From NCBI RefSeq assembly GCF_000022145.1, contig NC_011891.1, positions 3,144,501-3,208,500 of the forward strand: a stretch of 64,000 bases of DNA, read 5' to 3'. Origin of the DNA: Anaeromyxobacter dehalogenans 2CP-1. GTDB lineage: Bacteria > Myxococcota > Myxococcia > Myxococcales > Anaeromyxobacteraceae. How positions within the stretch are numbered: the first letter of the stretch is position 1; each line of letters begins with the position of its first letter. The translations under genes and the position numbers were made by a program. Below, one piece after another: positions 24,805-35,205 of the stretch. The notes beneath the pieces are model-generated. The model searched no databases, had not been told where the DNA came from, and was given only the letters and a program-made list of their open reading frames with translations.

Positions 24805-25455
24805 CTAGGCCGGCGGCTCCGCCTCGGCGGTCTGCGGCTCCTCGGCGGCGAGCGCCGCGAGCCGCGCCCAGAGCGCGTCGGTGCCGGTGCCCTCCACTGC
24901 GGAGAACGGCACCGCGTCACCGCGCGCCAGGCCGAGCGCGCGCTCGACCTGCTGGAGCGCGAGCACGCGGCGCGCCTTGGGCAGCTTGTCGGTCTTCGTC
25001 GCCGCGACCACGAGGCGCCGCCCCGCCGACACCAGGAACGCGGCGGCGTCCTCGTCGCTCTCCGAGGGCGGGTGGCGCGCGTCCACGATGAGCACCACCG
25101 CGCGCAGCACGTCGCGGTCGCGCAGGTAGTCCTCGATCATCGCCGTCCAGCGGTCGCGCTCGGCCCGCGCCACCTTCGCGTAGCCGTAGCCGGGCAGGTC
25201 GCAGAAGCGGATGGCGCGCGGCCGCGCCGCCGGCGTCGGCCGGTACGAGAGATCGAAGAACTGGAGCGCGCGGGTGCGGCCGGGGGTGGACGAGACGCGC
25301 GCCAGCCCCTTGCGCCGGGCGAGCGCGTTCAGCATCGACGACTTCCCCACGTTCGAGCGGCCCACGAACGCGATCTCGGGCGTGGCGCCGCGCGGCCACT
25401 CCTCGGGGCGGGTGGCGGTCTTGGCGAAGTCGGCGGAGACGACCTGGATCGGCAC
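24805..25455 (-). CDS. engB: Ribosome biogenesis GTP-binding protein EngB (YsxC/YihA)
   Basis: 216 residues. Essential GTPase that helps assemble the large ribosomal subunit. G1 GRSNVGKSS, G2 region STPGRTR, G3 DLPGYGYAKV, G4 TKTDK, G5 FSAVEGTG. The Ala/Glu-rich C-terminal tail (about 20 residues) is longer than in Escherichia coli. Start ATG at 25455, nine bases after the stop of the tetrahaem cytochrome gene on the same strand, so they are probably co-transcribed although functionally unrelated. Confidence 0.95.
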   Translation of the reverse strand: MPIQVVSADFAKTATRPEEWPRGATPEIAFVGRSNVGKSSMLNALARRKGLARVSSTPGRTRALQFFDLSYRPTPAARPRAIRFCDLPGYGYAKVARAERDRWTAMIEDYLRDRDVLRAVVLIVDARHPPSESDEDAAAFLVSAGRRLVVAATKTDKLPKARRVLALQQVERALGLARGDAVPFSAVEGTGTDALWARLAALAAEEPQTAEAEPPA

Positions 25456-25464
25456 GTCGGGCTC

Positions 25465-26025
25465 CTAGCGGCCGCCGGGGCGGCGGGCGGGGGCCGGGGC
25501 TGGCCGCGCCGGCGCGCGGGGACCGGCCGGCGCCGCGGCATCGCCGGGCGCGGGGGTCCAGTGCGGGGACCAATGATCAATGAGCGGCAGCTTCCGCTTC
25601 GGGTCGAAGCGCAGCAGGCTCGGCGTCGAGTCGGTGTGGCAGGCGAGGCAGGTCTTCGGGCCCGGGTCCGCCAGGCCCACGGCGCGCGCCAGCTCGCGGT
25701 CGCGCATGACGTAGTCGGCCGCGTAGGCGCGCCCCGGGCCGTGGCAGGTCTCGCAGGAGACGCCGGCGAGCCCGTCCTCGCGATCGGGCGCGTGGCACGA
25801 GAGGCAGCGCGGGTCGTCCCGGCGCTCCGCCGGCAACACCTCGAGCGCGCGCGCGTGCGGGCTCACCCGCCACCGCTCGTACGCCGACGGGTGACACGCC
25901 TTGCACGCCTCGGGTCCCACCTTGTCGCCTGCGGCACGCGCGGCGGGAGCCAGGGCGACGAGGACGGCGGCGAGGAGCGGGAGGCGGAGGTCGGGGAGCA
26001 CGGGCGCCGGAGTATAATGCGCCAT
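25465..26025 (-). CDS. Tetrahaem c-type cytochrome (cytochrome c554-like)
   Basis: 186 residues. Signal peptide (LRLPLLAAVLVALAPAARA), then four CxxCH motifs: CKACH near residue 37, CLSCH, CETCH and CLACH. The spacing and the context GPEACKACHPSAYERW, CETCHGPG and CLACHTDSTPS match the cytochrome c554/NapC-like tetrahaem family seen in periplasmic nitrogen and metal respiration. A Pro/Ala-rich tail follows. The ATG at 26025 overlaps the divergent neighbour's ATG on the palindrome CATG; a GTG at about 26001 (VLPDLRLPLL) would give a more standard signal peptide. Electron partner unknown. Confidence 0.85.
   Translation of the reverse strand: MAHYTPAPVLPDLRLPLLAAVLVALAPAARAAGDKVGPEACKACHPSAYERWRVSPHARALEVLPAERRDDPRCLSCHAPDREDGLAGVSCETCHGPGRAYAADYVMRDRELARAVGLADPGPKTCLACHTDSTPSLLRFDPKRKLPLIDHWSPHWTPAPGDAAAPAGPRAPARPAPAPARRPGGR
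26011..26018. promoter_or_regulatory. Divergent -10 element TATAAT
   Basis: A consensus TATAAT (26013-26018, plus strand) lies five bases before the ATG of the 26024 gene, so transcription would begin at or inside the start codon (leaderless mRNA). On the minus strand the overlapping bases 26011-26016 read TATACT, facing the tetrahaem cytochrome gene. No good -35 is visible on either side. Confidence 0.5.
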
Positions 26026-26512
26026 GCGCCTCGTCTGGCTCTCCACCGCGTTCCTGCTCGCCCTCGGCCCCGTTTCCGCCACCGCACGCCCGTGGAAGGG
26101 GGTCACCCCGGGCGTCACGGCGCAGGCGGAGGTGGTCGGGAAGTTCGGCGAGCCCACCGCCCGCACCCGCCGCGGGGCGCGCACCGTGCTCGCGTACTAC
26201 GGGGACCAGGCGCTGGAGGGGACCAAGCAGGCGCAGTTCCACCTCGATCCGGCCGGGACCGTCCAGGAGATCACGATCTTCCTCACCGTGCCGCTCGACG
26301 CGGACACCATCGAGGGGACCTACGGCAAGCCCACGCAGAAGACGTTCGTGGAGGACACGTTCCAGAAGGTCTGGCTCTACCCGGCGCAGGGCGTGACCGT
26401 GTACTTCGCGAAGGACGGGAGCGTCGAGGCGCTCTCGTTCGCGGCGGGGCGGCAGAAGGCCGCGCCGGCAGCCGCCAGGCCGGCCGCGGCCGAGGCCGCC
26501 GCGGCGCGCTGA
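26024..26512 (+). CDS. Secreted SmpA/OmlA (BamE)-like small protein
   Basis: 162 residues. Signal peptide MRLVWLSTAFLLALGPVSATA, mature N-terminus near RPWKG. The core WKGVTPGVTAQAEVVGKFGEP, then LAYYGDQALEG and FHLDPAGTVQEITIF, follows the BamE/SmpA fold pattern (G.T...V...FG.P, then beta strands); a second unit IEGTYGKPTQKTFVED looks like a partial repeat. The Ala-rich C-terminal tail is low complexity. BamE-like folds occur in outer-membrane assembly and in many unrelated periplasmic proteins, so function is open. Followed after 6 nt by coaE. Confidence 0.65.
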   Translation: MRLVWLSTAFLLALGPVSATARPWKGVTPGVTAQAEVVGKFGEPTARTRRGARTVLAYYGDQALEGTKQAQFHLDPAGTVQEITIFLTVPLDADTIEGTYGKPTQKTFVEDTFQKVWLYPAQGVTVYFAKDGSVEALSFAAGRQKAAPAAARPAAAEAAAAR

Positions 26513-26518
26513 GGGGGC

Positions 26519-27154
26519 GTGCGCGTCATCGGCCTGACCGGCGGGATCGCCACCGGCAAGAGCACCTTCGCCGCGCTCCTGCGCGCGCGGGGCGCGCCGG
26601 TGGTGGACGCGGACGCGCTGGCGCGGGCCGCGGTCGAGCCGGGGACGCCGGCGTTGGCGGAGATCGCCCGCACCTTCGGCGCGGAGGTGCTGCGCGAGGA
26701 CGGCGCGCTCGATCGGAAGGCGCTCGCCGCCCGCGTGTTCGCGGACCCGGAGGCGCGGCGGCGGCTCGAGGCCATCACCCACCCCGCGGTCCGCCGCGCC
26801 ATGCGCGAGGCGACCGATCGCCTGGCCGCGCAGGGCCACCCGCTCGCGTTCTACGACACGCCGCTGCTCTACGAGGTCGGGCTGGAGGCCCTGCTCGACG
26901 CGGTGGTGGTGGTGTGGGCGCCGCGCGACGTGCAGCGCGAGCGCCTGATCCGCCGCGACCGGCTCGACGCCGCCGACGTCGACGCGCGCCTGGCCGCGCA
27001 GCTCCCCGTGGACGAGAAGGCGGCCCGCGCGGACTTCGTGATCGACAACGCCGGCGCCCCCGAGGCGCTGGCCGGCAAGGCCGACCGCCTGCTCGCGGAC
27101 CTCCGCGCGGGCCGGGGGCGCAGGCTTCCCAACGCGCCCCCCGTGCGCTATTGA
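26519..27154 (+). CDS. coaE: Dephospho-CoA kinase
   Basis: 211 residues; last step of coenzyme A synthesis (ATP-dependent 3'-phosphorylation of dephospho-CoA). Start is GTG at 26519 after GAGGGGG. P-loop GGIATGKST at residues 8-16, then VVDADALARAAVEPG, HPAVRRAM, YDTPLLYEVGLE and VIDNAG, all in the expected order for CoaE. The length is normal. It is in a run with the SmpA-like gene (6 nt upstream) and an SDR gene (7 nt downstream), suggesting one transcript. Confidence 0.95.
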   Translation: MRVIGLTGGIATGKSTFAALLRARGAPVVDADALARAAVEPGTPALAEIARTFGAEVLREDGALDRKALAARVFADPEARRRLEAITHPAVRRAMREATDRLAAQGHPLAFYDTPLLYEVGLEALLDAVVVVWAPRDVQRERLIRRDRLDAADVDARLAAQLPVDEKAARADFVIDNAGAPEALAGKADRLLADLRAGRGRRLPNAPPVRY

Positions 27155-27161
27155 CCGCGGC

Positions 27162-28307
27162 ATGGGCGCGCGCGTCCACTTCGTCACGGGGTACCCGGGC
27201 TTCATCGGGAAGCGGCTGGTGCGCCGCCTCCTCGAGGACGCGCTGCGGGCCGACGACCGCGTGGTGCTGCTGGTCCAGCCGCGCAACGCCGCCGCCGCGC
27301 GGGCCGACCTGGGCGCGCTCGGCGCGGAGCGGGCCGAGGTCCTGGAGGGCGACGTCGAGCAGATGCACCTCGGCCTCTCCGGCGCCGAGTGGAAGGCGCT
27401 CGCCCGCGAGGTGACCGACGTCTGGCACCTGGCGGCGCGCACCTGGCTGGGCGCCTCGCGCCCGGAGTTCCGCCGGGTCAACCTCGAGGGCACGCGCAAC
27501 GTGCTGGAGCTGGGCCGCGCGGCCCGCCGGCTGCGCCGCCTCAACCACTTCTCCACCGCGTTCGTCTCCGGCGACCGGGTGGGCGTCATCCTCGAGGACG
27601 AGCTGGCCATGGGCCAGCGCTTCCACAACGCGTACGAGGAGACGAAGTACCAGGGCGAGCTGCTGGTCCGCGCGGCGCAGTCGGAGCTGCCCGCGACCAT
27701 CTACCGCCCGAGCATCGTGGTGGGCGACTCCCGCACCGGCGAGATCGACCGGTTCGAGGGGCCCTACGCGCTCGCGATCCTGCTGGTGGCGTCGCCGCTG
27801 GCGGTCCCGCTGCCGCTCCCGGGCGACGCGGTGGCGCCGCTCAACGTGGTCCCGGTGGACTTCGTGGTGAACGCGGCGGTGGCCATCGGCGAGGCGCCCG
27901 CCGCGGCCGGGCGCACGGTGCACCTGGTGGACCCGGCGCCGCTCTCGGCGCGGCGCGTGTACGAGCTCATCGCCGCGCACGCGGGCAAGCGCCTGCCCTC
28001 GGTGTCGGTGCCGGCGCGCGTGCTCCAGGCGCTGCTGCAGCTCCCGCTGCTGGAGCGGCTCTCGCGCGTGCACCGGCCCGCCATCGAGTACGTGAACCAC
28101 CTCGCGATCTACAACTGCCGCAACCTGCTCGAGCTGCTCGACGGCACCGGCGTCCGCTGCCCGCCCATCTCCAGCTACCTCGACCGGCTCATCGAGTTCG
28201 TGCAGGGGACGTTCGAGAAGCGGCGCGAGGCCGAGCTGGCGCAGCTCGCGGGCGAGCCCGACGATCCGCTCGACCCGCCTGCCCCGCCCGCGACCGGCGC
28301 CGCCTGA
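27162..28307 (+). CDS. Extended SDR, fatty acyl-CoA reductase / thioester-reductase-like
   Basis: 381 residues. NAD(P)-binding motif TGYPGFIGKRL at residues 9-19 and active site YEETKYQGE (YxxxK), in the male-sterility (NAD_binding_4) branch of extended SDRs, which reduce acyl thioesters or act on lipids and sterols. WHLAARTWLGAS and NLEGTRNVLEL are typical of the fold. The C-terminal half (ALLQLPLLERLSRVHRP, IEYVNHLAIYNCRNLLEL) is likely the substrate domain. Next on the strand are two hotdog dehydratase subunits, so a lipid-modification role is plausible but inferred. Seven bases separate it from coaE. Confidence 0.8.
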   Translation: MGARVHFVTGYPGFIGKRLVRRLLEDALRADDRVVLLVQPRNAAAARADLGALGAERAEVLEGDVEQMHLGLSGAEWKALAREVTDVWHLAARTWLGASRPEFRRVNLEGTRNVLELGRAARRLRRLNHFSTAFVSGDRVGVILEDELAMGQRFHNAYEETKYQGELLVRAAQSELPATIYRPSIVVGDSRTGEIDRFEGPYALAILLVASPLAVPLPLPGDAVAPLNVVPVDFVVNAAVAIGEAPAAAGRTVHLVDPAPLSARRVYELIAAHAGKRLPSVSVPARVLQALLQLPLLERLSRVHRPAIEYVNHLAIYNCRNLLELLDGTGVRCPPISSYLDRLIEFVQGTFEKRREAELAQLAGEPDDPLDPPAPPATGAA

Positions 28308-28404
28308 GCTCGCCCCGGGGCGCCGGCGCGGTGACGCCGCGCGTCGTGATTCCGAGGGGGTGCGCGGGCTTGTGCTCCGCCCGGACCTCCCTTACACGGG
28401 AGGG

Positions 28405-28812
28405 ATGAAACGCCTCCAGGACTTCACCGTGGGCGACACCTTCGAAGCGTTCCGGGAGGTGGACTCGTACCGGCCGATCTACTACGCGGCCGCCTCCGGC
28501 GACTTCAACCCGATCCACATCGACCCGCTGGTGGGCCGCGCCGCCGGCTACTCCGGCGCCATCCTCCAGGGCATGTGCACCTTCTCGTGGCTGTCCGACG
28601 CGTGCGTCGCGTACCTGGGCGACCCGGCGCGGCTGCGCCGGATCCGGGCCCGCTTCACGAAGCCGGTGCAGGTGGGCGACGTGATCCGGTTCCAGGGCCG
28701 GTGCGTCGCGCTCGAGGGCCCGCGGATCGCGCTCGAGCTGGAGGCGACGAACCAGCGCGGCGAGGAGGTCCTGAAGGGCGCGGTGGCCGAGGGCCACCTC
28801 GGGGATGGGTGA
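28405..28812 (+). CDS. MaoC-like (R)-hydroxyacyl dehydratase, catalytic subunit
   Basis: 135 residues, one hotdog domain. The hydratase-2 motif is intact: AASGDFNPIHIDP, with catalytic Asp and His. GAILQGMCTFSW and FTKPVQVGDVIRF are also typical. Interconverts (R)-3-hydroxyacyl and trans-2-enoyl thioesters. The ATG at 28405 has GGGAGGG just before it; upstream TTGTGC (28370-28375) and TACACG (28393-28398) could form a promoter with 17-bp spacing. The stop overlaps the next gene by eight bases. Together they resemble the HadB/HadA pair of mycolic-acid-type systems, where the MaoC subunit is catalytic. Confidence 0.88.
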   Translation: MKRLQDFTVGDTFEAFREVDSYRPIYYAAASGDFNPIHIDPLVGRAAGYSGAILQGMCTFSWLSDACVAYLGDPARLRRIRARFTKPVQVGDVIRFQGRCVALEGPRIALELEATNQRGEEVLKGAVAEGHLGDG

Positions 28813-29293
28813 CCGCGTGCCGATCGACCGCAAGCACCTCGGCCGGCGCTACGGCCCGTACCGCTTCACGGTGGGTCTCGAGCAGATCCGCGACTTCGCC
28901 GCGGCGACCGGCGGCGGCGTGCCCGGCCGGGTCTTCGCGGTGCCGCCGGAGCGCGCCCACCCGTGGACCTGGGACGAGGCCGCGGCCGCCGCCTCGCCGC
29001 ACGGCGGGCTGGTGGCGCCGCCCACCTTCGCGGCCGCGTTCGCCATCCAGCCGTTCGCGAACGCCTGCGCCGACCCGGCGCTGGGCGTGAACGTGCTCCG
29101 CCTCGTCCACGCGGAGCAGTCGTTCGAGCTGGAGGCGCCGGTGCGCCCCGGGGACGTGCTCGAGACCGAGGGCGAGATCACCCGGATCCAGGACCGGGGC
29201 AGCCTCGACTTCCTCGAGGTCACCACCGAGACCCGCAACCAGCGCGGCGAGCGCGTGGTGCGCGGGGTCTGGACCGCGATCATCCGGAACTGA
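28805..29293 (+). CDS. FAS1-like dehydratase (MaoC N-terminal type), partner subunit
   Basis: 162 residues, hotdog fold of the FAS1_DH_region/MaoC N-terminal type (YGPYRFTVGLEQIRDFAAATG, VAPPTFAAAFAIQPF, LRLVHAEQSFELEAPVRPGD). It lacks the SGDxNPIH hydratase motif, so it is probably the non-catalytic, substrate-shaping partner of the preceding gene. Its ATG at 28805 lies inside the end of that gene (8-bp overlap, different frame), implying coupled translation in a fixed ratio. Convergent with the TPR gene 52 nt away. Confidence 0.85.
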   Translation: MGDRVPIDRKHLGRRYGPYRFTVGLEQIRDFAAATGGGVPGRVFAVPPERAHPWTWDEAAAAASPHGGLVAPPTFAAAFAIQPFANACADPALGVNVLRLVHAEQSFELEAPVRPGDVLETEGEITRIQDRGSLDFLEVTTETRNQRGERVVRGVWTAIIRN

Positions 29294-29345
29294 GGCCCGC
29301 TCGTGGTGGGCCGGTCGAGCCGCGGGCGGGGCGCGCGAAGGACCG

Positions 29346-30098
29346 TCAGGTCGTGATGACCCCGTCCGCGATCAGGTTCGCCAGGATGCGCGCGGTGTCG
29401 AGGCGCGGCAGGCCGGAGAGCGCGAAGAGCGCCTCGTAGTCCACGAAGCCGTCGATCTGCGCGAGCAGGAAGCCGGCCCGGTGGTCGAGGTTCAGCCACA
29501 TGATCTCCTCCGGCTTGATCGCGAGCCGGGGGACGCCGCCGAGCGGGCCGAGCTTCGACTCGTACATGGCGATGAGCGTGGCCTCGTTCTGGCGCAGGTA
29601 CTCGCGCGCCTCGCGGTGATCCGGGTCGACCTGCAGGATCTTCTCGATCAGCTCCAGCGATCCGGTGAAGTCGCCGAGCGCGAACAGCTCGCGGGCGGCC
29701 TGCATCCAGACCTCCACGTCGCGTCCACCCGGGGAGCCGGCGGGCGCGGCCTTCGCCGGCACCAGCGGGCGGATGTCCGACTTCTCGGCCACCGCGTCGA
29801 GATCCAGGCCGCCCTCCGGCTCCAGCTGCAGCTCGATGATCTCCGCCGCCGACGGCAGCGCGTCCCACGGCGAGTCGCCGGGCGCCGGCGCGGGCCGGGC
29901 GGCCGGCGGAGGCAACGGGATCGGGTCCGCCGTGGCGCCGCCGGGCATGCCGCCGCCGAGCAGCGACAGGTACGAGCGCGCCTTCGGGTTGCCCGGGTCG
30001 CGCTCCAGCGCCTGCTGGAACGAGCGGAGCGCCTCGCCCACCCGCCCCGCCACGTAGGCCTTGATGCCGCGGTCGATGAGCTCGCTCACGTCCGCCAC
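29346..30098 (-). CDS. TPR protein of the J-domain/Hsp70 operon
   Basis: 250 residues. A first TPR at residues 5-38 (IKAYVAGRVGEALRSFQQALERDPGNP), a Pro/Ala linker, a second TPR at about 130-165 (ARELFALGDFTGSLELIEKILQVDPDH), then a conserved-looking C-terminal segment (IMWLNLDHRAGFLLAQIDG, LPRLDTARILANLIADGVI) that resembles small helical domains in myxobacterial signalling and motility proteins. No signal peptide. It starts 3 nt after the Hsp70 stop, so it is the third gene of one operon and may present clients to the chaperone. Confidence 0.8.
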   Translation of the reverse strand: MADVSELIDRGIKAYVAGRVGEALRSFQQALERDPGNPKARSYLSLLGGGMPGGATADPIPLPPPAARPAPAPGDSPWDALPSAAEIIELQLEPEGGLDLDAVAEKSDIRPLVPAKAAPAGSPGGRDVEVWMQAARELFALGDFTGSLELIEKILQVDPDHREAREYLRQNEATLIAMYESKLGPLGGVPRLAIKPEEIMWLNLDHRAGFLLAQIDGFVDYEALFALSGLPRLDTARILANLIADGVITT

Positions 30099-30101
30099 GG
30101 C

Positions 30102-31960
<1,859 letters not shown>

Positions 31961-31964
<4 letters not shown>

Positions 31965-32920
31965 CCGAGGAAGCTCCAGCGCAGCCGCTTCAGCCGCTCG
32001 CGCGCCTGCTCCAGCTTCGGGTCCAGCTCCACGGCGCGCTCCAGCGCGCGGCGCGCCTCCTTGCGCGCACCCTGCGCCTCCAGCGCCAGGCCGAGCGCCT
32101 CGTGCGCGAACCCGGCCGTCGGCTGGGCGCGCACCGCCGCCTCGGCCAGCGCGCGCGCGGCGACCGCGTCGCCGGCCGTGAGCGCCGCCCGGGCGCCACC
32201 TGCGGCCGCCCGCGCGTGGCGGGGGTCGGCCTCGAGCGCCTCCCGGAACGCCGCGAGCGCCTTGACGGGCGCGCCCATGGCCTCGGCGGCCAGCCCGCGC
32301 TCGTAGGCGTCGCCGGCGCGCTGCACCGCCGCGCGCCGCCGCGCCTCGGCCGCGAGCGCGGCCACCTCGGCGTTCTGCGGGTCCATCCCCTGCGCGAGCA
32401 CCAGATCGTTCGCGGCCTGGACCACCTGCCCGGCGCGCAGGGACTCCTTGCCCCGCCGCACCAGGTCGGCCACGCGGGCGGCGCGGGCCACGAGCGGGCT
32501 CTGGCGGGCGAGCCGCGCGCGGCGCTCCTCCGAGCGGCGCTCGTCCTCCAGCTTGCGCAGCTCCATCCGCGCGAACTCGTCGGCGGGCGCGGTCTCGCGC
32601 ACGTAGGCGGCGCGCCTCGCCTCGTCGGCGAGCACGTCGCGCGCCTCGGTGAGGCGGCGGAACACCTTCTCCAGCCGGGCGCGGTAGCTCCCCAGCCGCT
32701 TCCCCGGATAGCGATCCGGGTGGAAGACCTTCACCTTCTCGAGGTAGGCGGCGCGCGCGGCCTCCACCGGCGCGTTCCAGGGCAGGCCCAGCACGTCCCA
32801 GTGCGTCCAGCGCGGCAGGCTCCCCTCGGCGAACAGGATCTCGCGCCGCCGCTCGGCGCCGAGGTCCACGTCCTCCTGGAGATCCGCCGGATCGAACGCG
32901 AAGCCGCTGTATCGATCCAC
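31961..32920 (-). CDS. J-domain protein with TPR tail
   Basis: 319 residues from a GTG at 32920 (a TTG at 32926 is the alternative; GGAG lies 10 nt before the GTG). J domain at about 35-105: THWDVLGLPWNAPVEAARAAYLEKVKVFHPDRYPG, with the HPD needed to stimulate Hsp70. Next comes a charged helix (ELRKLEDERRSEERRARLARQ), then TPR-like helices (ALAAFREALEADPRHARA, AHEALGLALEAQGARKEARRALERAVELDPKLEQA). No zinc-finger or Gly/Phe region, so a class C J protein. First gene of a coupled three-gene chaperone operon with a recognisable promoter. Confidence 0.88.
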
Positions 32921-32959
32921 GCTCAACCGTCTCCCCCCGCCCGTACGTCGGCGGCCCCG

Positions 32960-32989
32960 AGATTAACGACCGGGACCGCAGGGGGTCAA
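32960..32989 (-). promoter_or_regulatory. Promoter of the J-domain/Hsp70/TPR operon
   Basis: On the minus strand TTGACC (32989-32984) and TAATCT (32965-32960) are 18 bp apart. This is a housekeeping sigma-type promoter rather than a recognisable heat-shock one, and no CIRCE-like repeat was seen. Confidence 0.6.
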
Positions 32990-33013
32990 ATCCGCTCCGT
33001 GCGCGCCCGCCCC

Positions 33014-33042
33014 ACGGGCCCCGGACACGCGCCGGGGCCCGT
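33014..33042 (-). terminator. Hairpin downstream of argF
   Basis: Perfect 11-bp inverted repeat ACGGGCCCCGG (33014-33024) / CCGGGGCCCGT (33032-33042) with a 7-nt loop, 12 nt after the argF stop. No T-run follows. It sits just before the promoter of the chaperone operon and would insulate the two units. Confidence 0.6.
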
Positions 33043-33054
33043 CCGGGCGGCCAG

Positions 33055-33984
33055 TCACCGGCCGGCGAGCAGCAGCTCGAGCAGGGCCTTCTGGGCGTGC
33101 AGCCGGTTCTCGGCCTCGTCGAAGACCGCAGACTGCGGGCCCTCCAGCACCTCGTCGGTGATCTCCTCGCCGCGGTGCGCCGGCAGGCAGTGGAGCACCA
33201 CCGCGTTCGGCCGCGCCCGCGCCATCAGCGGCCCGTCCACGATGAACCCCTCGAAGCGGCGGCGGCGCTCCTCCGCCTCCTGCTCCTGGCCCATGCTGGC
33301 CCAGACGTCGGTGTTCACCACGTGCGCGCCCGCCACCGCCTCGGCCGGCGAGCGGAACACCTTCGCCCGCCCGGCCGCGCGGGCGAGCAGCGCCGGGTCC
33401 GGGTCGTAGCCCGCCGGGCAGGCGAGGTGCAGCTCGAACCCGAGCAGCACGCAGGCCTCCAGCCAGCTGTTGGCCATGTTGTTGCCGTCGCCCACCCACG
33501 CCACCCGCAGGCCGGGCTTGGTGAGCGCGTCCGAGCCGAAGCGCTCGGTGACCGTGAGCAGGTCGGCCAGCACCTGGCACGGGTGCGACGCGTCGGTGAG
33601 CGCGTTCACCACCGGCACGCCGGCGTAGCGCGCCATCTCCTCGATCTTCTCGTGCCCGTACGTGCGCACCACCAGGCAGTCCAGGTAGCGCGACAGCACG
33701 CGGGCCGTGTCGCGGATCGGCTCTCCTCGCCCGAGCTGCGTGTCGCGCGGCGACAGCATGATCGACCCCGCGCCGAGCTGGTGCGCCGCCACCTCGAACG
33801 AGACGCGGGTGCGGGTGGAGGCCTTCTCGAACACCAGGCCGACGGTGCGCCGCTCCAGCGGCCGCGGGCCGCCCTTGCCGAGGAGCTTCCACTCCGCGGC
33901 GCGCTCCACCAGCTCGAGCAGCTCCGAGCGATCCAGGTCGGTGATGCGGAGGAAGTCGCGCTTCTCGCGGGGCGAGGTGGCCAT
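33055..33984 (-). CDS. argF: Ornithine carbamoyltransferase
   Basis: 309 residues; joins carbamoyl phosphate and ornithine to citrulline in arginine synthesis. The carbamoyl-phosphate loop STRTRVSFE, the ornithine loop region WVGDGNNMANS, and HCLPAHRGEE near the C-terminus are diagnostic and intact. ATG at 33984 lies nine bases after the argD stop, so argD-argF are one transcript. The GC hairpin downstream probably ends it. Confidence 0.95.
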   Translation of the reverse strand: MATSPREKRDFLRITDLDRSELLELVERAAEWKLLGKGGPRPLERRTVGLVFEKASTRTRVSFEVAAHQLGAGSIMLSPRDTQLGRGEPIRDTARVLSRYLDCLVVRTYGHEKIEEMARYAGVPVVNALTDASHPCQVLADLLTVTERFGSDALTKPGLRVAWVGDGNNMANSWLEACVLLGFELHLACPAGYDPDPALLARAAGRAKVFRSPAEAVAGAHVVNTDVWASMGQEQEAEERRRRFEGFIVDGPLMARARPNAVVLHCLPAHRGEEITDEVLEGPQSAVFDEAENRLHAQKALLELLLAGR

Positions 33985-33993
33985 GGGGTCCTC

Positions 33994-35199
33994 TCAGGGC
34001 TTCGCGGGCGCCGCCGCCAGGGCCGCGCCGAGCCGCTCCACGGCCAGGTCGGCCTCGGCGGCGGTCAGGGTGAGCGGCGGGGCCAGGCGCAGCACGTCGT
34101 CGCCGATGGCGTTCACGAGGAGCCCCTGCGCGCGGGCGGCCTTCATCACCTCGGCGGCCGCGACCCCCTGCACGATCACGCCGAGCAGCATGCCCCTGCC
34201 GCGGACCCGTGCCACCCGGCCGCCGGAGGCGAGCGCCTCCAGCCCCGCGCGGAGCCGCGCCGCGACCTCGCGCGAGCGCTCCAGCACGCCGCCCCGCAGC
34301 TCGGCCAGCACGGCCAGGGCCACCGCGCAGGCGAGCGGGTTGCCGCCGTAGGTGGTGCCGTGGCTGCCGGGGGTGAGGTGCTGGCCGACCTCCTCGGTGG
34401 CGAGCATCGCGCCGATGGGGAACCCGCCGCCGAGCGCCTTGGCGCTGGACATGAGGTCGGGCGTGATCCCCTCCCACTCGTGCGCCCAGAACTTGCCGGT
34501 GCGGCCCATGCCGGTCTGCACCTCGTCGAGGCACAGCAGCACGCCCTTCTTCCGCGTCAGCTCGCGCACGGCGCGCAGGTAGCCCTCCGGCGGCGGGACC
34601 ACGCCGGACTCGCCCATGATCGGCTCGACCATGAACGCCGCCACGGTGTCGTCGAGCGCCGCCTCGAGCGCGGCGAGGTCGCCGTACTTCACGTGGCGGA
34701 CGCCGGGGACGAGCGGCGCGAAGCCGGCCTGGTACTTCGGCTGGCCGCCCACGGTGACCGTGAAGAGCGACCGACCGTGGAACGAGTCGTGGCAGGAGAC
34801 GATGACGTTCCGCTCGGGGTGGCCGCGGTCGTGGTGGAACTTGCGCGCGAGCTTCAGCACCGCCTCGTTCGCCTCGCCGCCGCTGTTGCAGAAGAACGCC
34901 CGCGACGCCCAGGGCGTGACCGCCAGCAGCGCCTCGGCGAGCTCGACCTGGCGCGGGATGTAGTAGTGGTTCGACACGTGCCAGACGGTGCGGGCCTGCT
35001 CCTCGAGCGCCTTCACCAGCGCGGGGTGGCAGTGGCCGAGCGCGTCCACCGCCACGCCGCCGAGGAAGTCCAGGTACTCGTTGCCGTCGGCGTCCCAGAC
35101 GCGGACGCCCTCGCCGCGCGCGATGGCCACCGGCTGCTGCCGGTAGTTGGGCGTGAGCACCTGCTGCGCGCGCTGGGCGATCGACTCGTTGCGTGTCAT
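33994..35199 (-). CDS. argD: Acetylornithine aminotransferase
   Basis: 401 residues, class III PLP aminotransferase. Converts N-acetylglutamate semialdehyde to N-acetylornithine; such enzymes often also serve lysine or ornithine pathways. FLGGVAVDALGHCHP, FFCNSGGEANE, CLDEVQTGMGRTG and the Schiff-base lysine in SSAKALGGG are all present. Start ATG at 35199 follows a TATAAG box by only six bases, so the argDF mRNA may be leaderless or start within the codon. It is 76 nt downstream of hslU and appears to be a separate unit. Confidence 0.95.
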   Translation of the reverse strand: MTRNESIAQRAQQVLTPNYRQQPVAIARGEGVRVWDADGNEYLDFLGGVAVDALGHCHPALVKALEEQARTVWHVSNHYYIPRQVELAEALLAVTPWASRAFFCNSGGEANEAVLKLARKFHHDRGHPERNVIVSCHDSFHGRSLFTVTVGGQPKYQAGFAPLVPGVRHVKYGDLAALEAALDDTVAAFMVEPIMGESGVVPPPEGYLRAVRELTRKKGVLLCLDEVQTGMGRTGKFWAHEWEGITPDLMSSAKALGGGFPIGAMLATEEVGQHLTPGSHGTTYGGNPLACAVALAVLAELRGGVLERSREVAARLRAGLEALASGGRVARVRGRGMLLGVIVQGVAAAEVMKAARAQGLLVNAIGDDVLRLAPPLTLTAAEADLAVERLGAALAAAPAKP

Positions 35200-35205
35200 T
35201 CCGCG

